A stretch of 64,000 bases of DNA. Origin: Panulirus ornatus (lineage: Eukaryota > Arthropoda > Malacostraca > Decapoda > Palinuridae). The notes beneath the pieces were generated by a model. The model was not told the DNA's origin. It saw only the letters and a list, made by a program, of their open reading frames with translations, and made no database searches. Made by a program: the position numbers and the translations under genes. Of this stretch, positions 24,428-34,549 are shown piece after piece (position 1 is the stretch's first letter; each line of letters begins with the position of its first letter). The stretch is from contig NC_092226.1 in the NCBI RefSeq assembly GCF_036320965.1, forward strand, positions 23,115,002 to 23,179,001, written 5' to 3'.

Positions 24428-24500
24428 CTGGACGACCCTTGAACACGAAGGTACGACGCTTAAGGTTGATGGGTCAGGTCAAAGGGTAAGCTATCCTAGT
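24428..24500. repeat. Half copy of the foldback family with DR1-like site
   Basis: ACGACCCTTGAACACGAAGG is the left-arm motif. AGGTCAAAGGGTA at 24476-24488 is a near-DR1 pair of nuclear-receptor half-sites. Confidence 0.5.
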
Positions 24501-24920
24501 CAAGAGGTTAAGATACATGACTGCTGCCCAGGAAATAAGAACTACAGTTGGCTGGGGATACAGACAGGCCGTCACCACGCCTCCTGCTCAGTCCGGCGTT
24601 TGATGGACCTTCCCCCTCCAGCCACCACCTCGTCTGGTGACCAGGCAAGGGGGATGAGGGTGTGTGCGTCGAAAAAAATGGGGCTTTTAGAGGGGTAAAA
24701 AGGGAGATAATGGGGCTGGCGGTGAGAATGCAGGTAGAGGTGAGGAGTAACGGCGAAGAAAATATAATGTGGTGTATAATATCATGGTAGGGTACAGAAG
24801 GGAGAAGAGGAGAAGAAAAGGGACATTTTAGGGGCGAAGAGAGAGAGGCAATGACCCTTAATGGGCAGAAACCGCGTAGTGAAGAGCCAAGGGGTAGATA
24901 AAGGGGGGCAGACGAGGCAA
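24501..24920. other. No gene seen
   Basis: Purine-rich in its right half. No recognisable gene. Confidence 0.4.
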
Positions 24921-24921
24921 G

Positions 24922-24922
<1 letters not shown>

Positions 24923-24987
<65 letters not shown>
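24923..24987. repeat. (GA)n microsatellite
   Basis: About 32 GA units directly left of a CpG-rich patch. Confidence 0.97.
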
Positions 24988-24989
<2 letters not shown>

Positions 24990-25560
24990 AGCGGCTGGTG
25001 ATGGCGGCCAGAGCAACGCGGGCGCCGGAAACTATTCTATTCTCCGCAGCCAGTCAAGCTGTCGACACTTCCGACCGCCGCTCAGTGATACGACCTCCTC
25101 CTCCTCCTCCTCCTCCTCCAGAATGTCTGCCGCCCCTGTCTGCCCGACACCCTACTGCCTGTACAACCACAAGCCACACTCACACCGGGTCAAGACTCTC
25201 TACGGGGATACGCTCCCTTCCCCTGCTGGTGGCGTCCAGGACGCACGACAGGAGACAGAAACTGGGGAAGACGAGAGAAGTGGAGGCGGTGGAGTGTCTA
25301 GGTGGAGGTCCCTGATAGTGGGGTCGGGACTCGGTGATCAGTGTCGCGGCGCTGGTATGAGAGGGTTAATGGAGGGGCCGCCGCGACACACGGCCGCCAC
25401 GCACGCCACCACGACATTAGGTGGTCGTTTTTGTGGCCACAGTGTCGTTTCTGTTGGTTCTGGGATATGGCCGCGACTTTTGTGGCCTTTTGGGGTTAAG
25501 CTGGGGAAAAGAGTTTTGTTTCTGTCGGGAAACTTGTTTGTGTAGGTTCCCGGAGATGTT
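24990..25560 (+). other. CpG-rich patch with a 140-codon open frame, possible promoter/first exon
   Basis: This is among the most CpG-rich parts of the window. An ATG at 25,123 with A at position -3 opens a 140-residue frame to 25,545 (starts MSAAPVCPTPYCLYNHKP). I recognise no domain. A (CTC)n run sits just upstream. The frame could be a chance open frame in GC-rich sequence, or a first exon. Confidence 0.2.
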
Positions 25561-26142
25561 AGGGACGTGGCAAGATCTCTATGTATCATTTCTTATATTT
25601 TTTTTCTATGCGATGCATCTCAGTATTCAGGGTTCTGATGTTTATGCTGAAGTTCCCCGTAAATGAAAATGAGATTCTCGGGGCTGCCAGGCGGCACTGT
25701 ACCATTCGTTTGAGTTCATGCCACTTTAAAGAAGAGGAATTTTCATCTGTGGACGTGGCACAGAGAATCGCGTCTCCTGGAGGCACTTGAGAACAGTCTG
25801 AGGGTTATTGTGGACGGATCTTGTGGGCTAATGGTCGTTTTTATCTGACGGCTGTACAGTTTACACAATCTTATCGTTGTCTCACTTGCTTTTCAACTTG
25901 TTTACGCTCATTTTTAGAGCGTTCGTCTGGCTGAGTGCTGGTAAAATTGAGTGGAATATTCTTCATAAACCCGCTGGCGTTTCTTCCCATTTCGACCAGC
26001 TGTTCTGAGATCACAGCAAAAACGCTTTAAGTTCAAGCCCTGTGATATTTAGAGTGGCTTTGTTCCTGCCGTCCAGAATACAGTGTAAAAAGTATACCAT
26101 TTTCATATATATTTCGCTTTATTCTTTAATCTCTTGTGCAAG
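25561..26142. other. No gene seen
   Basis: AT-richer sequence without recognisable features. Confidence 0.45.
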
Positions 26143-26285
26143 ACGATACGACCCTTGAACATGACGGCACGATCCCTGGGATGATGACCTGGCCTTTGAC
26201 CTGTAGCCTCAAGGGTGAGGTTAAAGGTCACGCCATTCAAGTATTAAAGGTCGTTGTCTTGTGCTCAAGGGTCGTAACGTCGTCT
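26143..26285. repeat. Foldback-type repeat, fullest copy, with AGGTCA half-sites
   Basis: The left end TACGACCCTTGAACATGAC is an inverted counterpart of the right end GTCTTGTGCTCAAGGGTCG plus TA. Near the centre lie TGGCCTTTGACCT (26190-26202) and AGGTTAAAGGTCA (26218-26230), each one base from the DR1 consensus on one strand or the other and arranged as inverted copies. It has no coding capacity. Confidence 0.65.
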
Positions 26286-26526
26286 TTAAGAAGTTAAGGG
26301 ACTTTTCATGTTGTCAGATGTAACAGTTTCGTTTAAAGACACTTTTTATAAAAGCATTATTTTCTTTTTGCCGCTATCTTTTCCTATTGCAAGACTGGTG
26401 ATGCGATAGACGTATTCCATTTGATTTTATGACGAGTGTGACCAGTTTTTTCCTGACTGAGGTTGTTGTTATGCGTCCGTTGACAGTGACTGTCTGACTG
26501 GCTTTATGCGGTGAGCAGCCGCTTTT

Positions 26527-26528
26527 AT

Positions 26529-26570
<42 letters not shown>
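26527..26570. repeat. (TG)n microsatellite
   Basis: About 22 TG units. Confidence 0.95.
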
Positions 26571-26571
<1 letters not shown>

Positions 26572-27309
26572 CTGGTTCCTGAGAGGTCCTTTCCCTCGCA
26601 TGATCTAAAGCACGGGCGATTTACGATCGTCTTATCCATCTGGACATTTACTGTCCGGTGACATAAATCAGGTGTCGTTGATTGTTTCCTCAACTTCTTG
26701 GCTGGCGGTTGTTGGGATGGTGTGGTAGACGAGGCATCGAGGATGGTTGCGGTGATGGTGGTGTTGTGGTAGACGAGGTATCAAGGTTAGTTGTAGTGAT
26801 GGTGGTGTAGTGGTTGTGGTAATGGCAGTTGTGGTGGTGGTGGTGAGTGTGGCTGCATTACGGATTTGCGTAAATCAATTTCGTCTGCAATCAACAGTTG
26901 TCGCTGTATCCAAAGCAACTTCACGTCCCTTAACATCTAAATGTTCAATGTGGTAAAAAGTCTTTCTCTATGGACCACTTCAACCATCGTGCACAGACAT
27001 ACCTCATACAGATACAGGTATGCGGTCACACAGCCATTGATTGCTATACGTCCCAGGCTCGAATCGAGGCCGTGGTTAACTTAAAGGTGCACAGGCAGGT
27101 GATCATCTTTTACTATTATGATTTCCAATTCAATAATCTTTCATCACAAATGCTCAGAGTGAACTCGAGTTGCCACCTCACCGGGTCGCCAGCATCGTCG
27201 TGTTCAGGGAGGGTTCAGTGTCCAGGTGACTCACCCTGAAGTCCTGGTTGCTCATGGGCGTCTCATGAGGCCTAAACCAGGAGTAGTCCTCTTGGTCTAA
27301 ACATTTGGG
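26571..27309. other. No gene seen
   Basis: Contains GGTGGT/GTTGTGGTAG-type low-complexity sequence near 26,700-26,850. Otherwise unremarkable. Confidence 0.4.
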
Positions 27310-27388
27310 TGTACAGACACGCTGCACACAGACACGGGTCAACACGACTGTAAAACTCCCTCCACGTACATAACAAACGGATGATTAC

Positions 27389-27423
<35 letters not shown>

Positions 27424-27425
27424 CA

Positions 27426-27468
<43 letters not shown>

Positions 27469-27475
27469 AGAGGGA
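27310..27475 (+). mobile_element. CR1-type 3'-UTR fragment followed by (CA)n
   Basis: GGGTCAACACGACTGTAAAA followed by CTCCC and ATGATTACACACAC resembles the 3' end of the CR1 relic at 12.5 kb (minus) and the fragment at 30.1 kb (minus). A CA microsatellite follows directly. Confidence 0.5.
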
Positions 27476-27844
27476 ATGAATCCTGAGCCGTGGATCACAG
27501 ACGTCTGATCGTGTGCAAGGTTCTTGCCTTTACCTCAGCCTAGGTCCCTGTGCCTCCTCCAACCTTCGTCACAACCAAGCTTCCGGCAGGTGGCGCAAGT
27601 CCCTCCAACTGTTCTGGGTTGGAGACGCTGTGGGTTGGCTATTTGTTGTCGTAATACTTGCACGTTATAACCTGAATATACCGGCATCATCTTTTCTTGT
27701 TTCCTTTTTTTCATCGAGTATGAAAGAATGAAAGCAGAAGAAAAAATAATCAAATCAATGACTTGCAGAGGAGTTGGGCAAAACCTGAGAACAGCCCAGG
27801 AGTACATCTGTCAGATTTCGTTGATCAACGAAACTGAAAACCAC
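27476..27844. other. No gene seen
   Basis: Mixed sequence. Small overlapping open frames, none recognised. Confidence 0.4.
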
Positions 27845-28200
27845 ATCCAAGCTACGTGAGTACTTCCACACTCAAGCCAGGTTTGTAACTCCACACCCAA
27901 GCCAGGTAGGTACCTCCACACCCAAGCCAGTTCGGTACCTCCACACCCAAACCAGGTAAGTACCTCTATACCTAAGCCAAATTGGTATTACCACAGCCAA
28001 GCCATGTAGGCATCTCCACACTCAAGCCAGATACACTATGTATCTTCACACTCAAGCTAAGTAGTTTATCTCTACAACCAAGCCAGGCAGATATCCACAG
28101 CCAAGTTAGATATGTTTCTTCATGCCCAAATTATGTCGGTATTTCCACACCCAAGCCAAGTACCTCCAGACCCAAGCCAGATACTTATCTCAGTCATACT
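27845..28200. repeat. Approximately 25-bp minisatellite
   Basis: Degenerate units of the type CCACACCCAAGCCAGGTAGG plus TACCT, about 14 copies. Confidence 0.85.
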
Positions 28201-28749
28201 GAATAACTTCCAAGTAACTTCAGAGCGGCAATGCACGCAACAAGAACCATTAGTTTACAACATTACCTACAACACATGATGGCGTGACGTGTCGCGCCAT
28301 GCCCCCTCCACACACACACAGCTCCCGACCACCATCAGCCAGACGGGCCGTGTCGTATATTAAATAATATTGCACGACACTCTGGTCTAATATAACGTCC
28401 AACCTCACTACAGTGGATTAACACCCCCGCGCAGCATAACTTCTCTAAATTGTCGTCTACATGAATTTGCTTTTGCGAAAATCATACCTTCCACTGAGGG
28501 CTTATGAAGCAGGCCGCTCTTAAATTAGCAGTAACGACATGATAGCTCCTGCCGTCATTCTTGTACGACGAGGCAGAATAAACCCAGAAGCAACAGAACT
28601 AGCTGTTCAGAGGCCGTTGTTACCGTTGATGGGACGGTATCAACAGAGTGCCGTGCGGGGTTGCTGGGGAGGAGTTTGTACTGCTGATGGGACGGGATTA
28701 ACAGAGTGCCGTGTGGGGGTCACTATGGAGGAGTTGTTCCAGATATTTG
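28201..28749. other. Spacer with a two-copy 58-bp duplication
   Basis: From about 28,625 to 28,740 a unit with GATGGGACGG and CAACAGAGTGCCGTG occurs twice, about 58 bp apart. A 72-residue open frame over it is not recognised. Confidence 0.45.
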
Positions 28750-29740
28750 TTGTCTAGATATCCAGGGGTTGGTGGAGGCAAGTATAGGGCGCACAGTGGG
28801 TACTGTACGTCCACATAGGAGGGTGACAAAATGGGTTCAAGTAAGGTCCCTCCTCCTGTCAGAAGGGTAGAAGTCTAGGAAACATCAGATACTTGATACA
28901 GTGACTGATGATGACAGCAACACAGGTATCAACATTGGTGTAATACAAAGCAATTTAGATATGTCATGCGAACACAGTGTAACGTACAGTTGTTAACAAT
29001 GATAACAATAAGAGAGGTCAGAGATACATAAATATATTGGGCATATAGTTACAAAATATGCTGGCAATAAACATGTTGTTAACATTGACAATAATACACA
29101 GAAGGTCAAGGCACATTACACACTGGATATTGCAGTTACAGAACGTGCTTGTACGGGGCATGATTACACCAGGTGTATACATATCTCAAGGGATGACGAA
29201 TTTGGGATATAGTGTCGGAATGTCTTTAAGGATATAACTATCAATAAAGAAATCACAAAGCTGTCGAGACAGTAAGCCTTGATGTATGGAAAATTGATCT
29301 TGAGACATTCCCTTTTACAATATTCTAGTTCATGCTCATCATATGAAGACCAGAGTCGGCATTTGGAAAGTTCAGGATCATGGTTTATCGCGACTTGTCA
29401 CATGTACCCTAGGTGTATTCTGGAGGTTACAATATCACATTGTCTAGTATGGGTCCGGTACCTTCCATACTGATGTTCTTTTAGCCTGAAATGATCACAG
29501 TACACAACACCACAGCTCCTTCATAGTCTCTCAAGAGGTCTTCTTCCTCGCGGGGAAATGCGGCTTGGTCAGCGTGGACTATGCCTTTAGTGAGACCTAG
29601 TCTGGTGTTGGGGGCCTGAGAGCAAACAGGCAAGTTTAGCGAGATTATCTACACAGTCTTGATCCTTATGTCCGACATGTGAAGGTGACCACTGGAAGTG
29701 GGTGCGTAGGCCACTGTTATCGGCTTCTATATGCCGATAA
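28750..29740 (-). pseudogene. RNase-H-bearing LINE relic (I/Jockey-like), 3' portion
   Basis: On the minus strand near 29,690-29,630 the sequence reads QWSPSHVGHKDQDCVDNLAK. This fits the C-terminal part of a retroelement RNase H domain (W-x-P-S-H-V-G ... D-x-L-A-K). Further on it gives CRLCSSYDEHELEYC (about 29,350-29,300), the cysteine-rich C-terminal region found after RNase H in I-like LINEs. Frames change several times. The RT domain is not visible, as the relic is cut on its 5' side by the minisatellite at 29.74-29.93 kb. No intact gene. Confidence 0.6.
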
Positions 29741-29936
29741 GAGTGTATCAGGGTCGTTGGGATGTGGGAGTATGGGGTCCCTGGGGTGGAGAATGTGTGG
29801 GATCTCTGGGAAGGAGAAAGTGTAGGGTCGCTGGGGAGGAGAGTATGTGTTGGGTAGTTGGGGAGGAGAGTGTGTGGGGTCGTTGGGGAAGAAAGTGTGA
29901 GGTCATTAGGGTGGAATCTCCTGAGCCACTGGGGGA

Positions 29937-30018
<82 letters not shown>
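29741..30018. repeat. 28-bp-type minisatellite followed by (GA)n
   Basis: Degenerate GGGGAGGAGAGTGTGTGGGG-type units run to about 29,930, then about 41 GA units (29,937-30,018). Confidence 0.9.
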
Positions 30019-30049
30019 AAAGCCCCTGGAGGAGACAATGAGGTCGCTT

Positions 30050-30370
30050 GGGGAGAGTAGGGAGTCGCTGGGTGTGTGTGAGCTTGTTATTCTTTGCGAG
30101 CATTATTCGTGTGTTGCGGGGAGAGAGTTTTACACTCGTGTTGCCTCGTCTCTTAACCTTGTACATATGTACCATGCCTATACTCTCATGTATGTAAACA
30201 CACATATTCTCCTCAGCTTAAGCCAGGTAACCATTTATCGACCAGCCCCGAGGAGAGGATGAACACCTGGGTTGGATGTAGGCCGACTGCCACGCCCAGG
30301 ATTTGAAATCCATGTGGGTCCAACCCCGGGTTGGCTCGTGCTGACTCATGGTGGGTTGAGGAAGGTAATG
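30050..30370 (-). mobile_element. CR1-type 3'-UTR fragment
   Basis: On the minus strand the string GGCAACACGAGTGTAAAACT is followed by CTCCCCGCAACAC and then TG/CA-rich sequence, as at 12.5 and 27.3 kb. The left-flanking part (30,240-30,350 plus strand) has imperfect palindromes with GGGTTGG / CCAACCC. Confidence 0.5.
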
Positions 30371-31670
30371 TACGGTTCCCCTTCAACTCAATCTACTATG
30401 GGTAAAAGCCCAGACAAATGCACAGGAGGACAGCCTCTCATTCTGACACATCTGTTGTTTCCTTAAGCAACACTAGACGTGTCACCTCCCGTGTGATGGC
30501 GATGTGAACCCTACCACGTACTGCTGCATTCCACTGTCGTGCAGTCGAACCGTATGAATTAATTACATGGCGCCCTGCTTATGTGGCTGATGACTGTCTT
30601 AAGCTTCTTACGTAAGCGTAGGAAATGAGAACCATGGAAAGTTTATCACGATCCTGCTAGCAGAATATCTGCCTTCGTTTATTTGACGTGAGGAACGAGG
30701 AAACCTCAAATTTCACAGCGGGTCGACAGTCAGGGAAAAGAGGACACACCTTAGAGAGCAGACAGCGAAGGAGATGTGACGAACAGCAAGTACTGGTGTC
30801 TACATGAACGATGTAAACAAGTGGTGTGGGTGTTTCCTCAGGGGCGCCACGTCCGGTGCAGGGGCGCGCCTCTAGCTCGCCATTAACTACTGTGGTGGCG
30901 CTGAACTCTGGCAGGGGCGTGGGCCTGACGAGCACATATCGGCCACATAATAAGCACATAACAAGCCACATAATCGGCGGGGCTGTGGTGTAACTGCTGG
31001 CATATAACAGGGATCATAGCGTTCCACATGATCCATGACGAGGTTATTAGATTTCAAGGAAGGAATGGGCTTTAAACCCGCGTCTCCGAGAGTCGTAAAG
31101 GTTTACCGCTCCGATCCAGTCCGTAGACGGTGCTTATCCGGAATTATACTCGTATTATCTGGGAATTATCCATGCAGAGACAGCCTCGTTTGGAAAATTT
31201 CGCGGGCGTCGACGAAACCAAGCAAAATTATGGTCATGTTGGTAACCAACCTCTCCAGATCCCCATGTCCACAGGAGGTGGTTGAGATGAGACCCTTCCC
31301 TCTTATCTCCCATATCGAAACCTATCAAAAAGAACACGATGAGCTCAGCTCCACATCATTTATGAAACATCAAATATTTACTGTCCATTCGCTTTTCAAT
31401 ACCAGGCCCTAATGACCAGTGTTATGGGTGTGAGACGTCCAGTGGATGGGGACCTACGTACTAGCAAGCAGCATCAACCACCGCCAGACACATGAACTCA
31501 CTCTTCTTCCTTCCTCTGTCTCGTAAAATCCTCGCCACAACTTTATCAAGAAAATATGAATAGTAATTCCGAGAACTGACGAGTAGATACATTGATAAAC
31601 GAACCAATTTAAATACTTTCCCGCAAAAAAAAAACTCCACTCATAAACAGGGCTTGTGATCACATCCTCA
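30371..31670. other. No gene seen
   Basis: A 125-residue plus-strand and a 104-residue minus-strand frame are present, neither recognisable. No clear repeat. Confidence 0.4.
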
Positions 31671-31671
31671 G

Positions 31672-32060
31672 CACACAGCACAGGCATAACAAAGCCACAC
31701 GCTCAGTACACAATGCAGGCATAACTATGCCACACCCTCAGCACACAGTGCAGGCATAACAAAGCCACACGCTCAGTACACAATGCAGGCATAACTATGC
31801 CACACCCTCAACACACAGTGCAGGCATAACTATGCCACACCCTCAGCACACAGTGGAGGCATAACTATGCCACACCCTCAGCACACAGTGGAGGCATAAC
31901 TATGCCACACCCTCAACACACAGTGCAGGCATAACTATGCCACACCCTCAGCACACAGTGCAGGCATAACTATGCCACACCCTCAGCACACAGTGCAGGC
32001 ATAACTATGCCACACCCTTAGCACACAGTGCAGGCATAACTATGCAACACCCTAAGCAGA
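31672..32060. repeat. 35-bp minisatellite
   Basis: About 11 units of the type GCATAACTATGCCACACCCT plus CAGCACACAGTGCAG, well conserved. GCATAACTATGC within the unit is a near-palindrome. Confidence 0.95.
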
Positions 32061-32599
32061 TAGTGCTAGTACAGCCAAAAGGGCAGATTTCCAATTCTTT
32101 ACGGTGAGCCTACGTGTAACAGATGGCACGTATCGACCCATTACGCTGTCGGTCTGTGTGTTTGTTTACGCCCCTCCAGGAGTGAGTGACGGACGTGCGT
32201 GGCTCTCGTTCTCTCCCTCCGCCCGCTGACATGAACACGTGAACCACGCTCCCACTACACACCCTGATGATAACACAGGCCCCCACCACACACCCTGACG
32301 ATATAACACTGTATTGAGGATGTTGGGCAAGTGTGGACAATGTCTTATGTTTGAGTTATGTACGTACATTGTAATCTGGAACTTATGAGGTTTCCTTAAA
32401 CTTGAAAAAATATGATATTGAGGGATATTTGGACGACTATATCAAAAGATGAATGAAGGGCAAAGAGTGGGAAATCTAAACTCGCGAAGAAAGAGATGAC
32501 AGGATGATATATAGATAAAAATAAAACGAGGATCTATAAGGATTTAGGGGAAAAAAATAGATGAGAATTTAAATGAGAACGACAATATGTTCTCGGAGT
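32061..32599. other. No gene seen
   Basis: Mixed sequence. No recognisable gene. Confidence 0.4.
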
Positions 32600-33740
32600 T
32601 GGATACAGGTAGAAGAGAGGTATTTCTAAGAAGAGGGCGTGTGTGTGTTAGACAAGTCAAAGAGAACGTAAGTGAAAAGGGATGAAGCTTGTAGGAGAGG
32701 GAGAAGATTTTTAAAAAGGAACTGTTCTTAAAGAAATTGTGGTGAAAGGGACGTGTGCATTTGTATATAGAATGATAAGTGGTAAGGAACAAGGAACACA
32801 CGGGAGGGGAAGACATGACAAAAGGGGGATGTAAAAGAATCAATGAAAGTCTTTGAAAACGGAAAAGCTGGGTCCTCAGATGTGTTGCGTGCAAGATGGT
32901 AAGGGAGTGGTGGTAAAAAATGGTGTGGTGTGGATCTGGAGTTTGTACTTGGCAAGTTGAAAAAGTGGTCAAGGTGTCTGATGGCTAGACGAACACAGGA
33001 AGATAAAAGAGAAATAAATGTGATCGTAGGAATTATAGTGGAATAATTCTCCTTTGTAAAAATGGATTTATGAACCCCTTTGATAAGGACAAAGGTGGGT
33101 TAAAGAGGGTGTGTGAAACATATTTGCACTTAGTTAAGTAGTAGGGAAAGGTTTAAAGAAAAAGGTGAAAGGAGGATTTATAGATTTAGTAAGGCTAATG
33201 ATAAAGTGCATGGGAAAGCACTTTGAGAAGTGTTGAATATTATGTATTGTACATGGAAAACTTTCGAAATTCGTTAAGAGCTTTTGTGATCGAAGTAATG
33301 CATGTGGGAGATCAAACGATGGTGTGACCAAGTGGGTATGGAACAAACATAGGAGTTCGTCAAGGGTGCTTGATGTCATCCTGGTTATTCATCGGCTCAA
33401 CTTTTTTTTATGGGTTTGGTACTACGTTAGATGAGGTCGAGGTGGGATGACTGTGGTGTAACATTATACCGTGAGGAATCAGAACAGGAGTTACCACAGC
33501 TGCTCTATTCAGATGATACTGTTTCGTTGACAGGTTATCAGGTGAATTAAGGAAAAGGCCGGACAAAATGATGGGACGATTCAATCAAGGAAGCAGGGGC
33601 ATACTGACGATGAATGCGAATAATTGTCAAGTGCTACTTTCTGAATGAGGTGGAAGATCGCAGTGTAAGATCAGTTTGACTGATGAAGAACAGGAACTTG
33701 TGCATAAATTGACATATCTAAGACTAAAGGTCACAAAGAT
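32600..33740 (+). pseudogene. Old relic of the APE-type LINE family (RT region)
   Basis: The plus strand reads RNYSGIILL (cf. NYRGISLL in the 41-kb copy), then GVRQGCLMSSWLF (cf. GLRQGCVMSPWLF) near 33,355-33,395, and LLYSDDTVSLTG (cf. LLFADDTALVA) near 33,500. The catalytic FADD has become YSDD. Spacing matches one diverged copy. Stops and frameshifts are frequent. Confidence 0.6.
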
Positions 33741-33783
33741 TGTAATGGTAAAACTGAAGCTGAAAGTAGAATCATGCAAGGGA

Positions 33784-33970
33784 AGGAGTAAGGTCATGCA
33801 AATCAACAGCGGGAGTAAGGTTATTAATACAAGCAGAGGGATGAGGTCATACATGCCAAAAGAGGGAGTAAGGTCATTAATACCAACATAGGGATGAGGT
33901 CATACATGACGACAGAGGAAGTAAGGTCAGTGATACCAACAGAGGGATGAGGTCATACAGGCCAACACAC
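33784..33970. repeat. Minisatellite of GGGAGTAAGGTCATTAATAC / GGGATGAGGTCATACA units
   Basis: Alternating GGGAGTAAGGTCA and GGGATGAGGTCA half-units, about seven in all. Each carries an AGGTCA hexamer. Confidence 0.8.
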
Positions 33971-34549
33971 TGAGAAGCCTCACAAAAGGTTTTATTTTCT
34001 TATACGAAAACCGAGATTATTCTAGCCACGGTTTAGACAATAAAACTGTCTCGTACCTTAAGAGTTTGCCTGTGATCCATCACTGTTAAATACTGATCAT
34101 TCTTAGTGTCATGCAGGAAGGCATGCACGTCATGTAGCGGCTGGACACACCCAGCCCTTTTACCATTGGCCACATAACCTAATCTTGTCGAATTGGTGAC
34201 GCAGTCCTGTCAATCCCAGAGGGTATTATCGCAGACTCTATATTGCCAGCTATACCCATTTCAATCCTGAATTTGATCCTTCTAAGAGAGTTTGACCCTT
34301 TACGGTGATAGAGGGGCCTGTTATAAAACTGGTAGAGCCTTCATCACGATATATGTCACCATACATGAGGAAGAGGATCGGGAAGGAGAGAACAATCTAC
34401 GGTCGATTTGGGTGACGGTACCCCATCACACTCTGACTGGCACAGGCTACAGCTCCTCAAAACCAGGCACTTAGATGAGAGGGAAGCGTGGATGGTACAG
34501 GCTACAGCTACCCAAAACCAGGCTCTCAGGTGAGAGGGAAGCCTGAATA
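33971..34549. other. Spacer with a 55-bp duplication
   Basis: Near 34,440-34,545 a unit with GGCACAGGCTACAGCTCCTC and CAAAACCAGGC is present twice. No gene recognised. Confidence 0.4.

Noticed and set aside
30240..30350. Possible tRNA-derived SINE head
   Set aside because: GGATTTGAAATCC is only a weak B-box match and no A box is evident. The segment is better explained as sequence next to a CR1-type 3' UTR.
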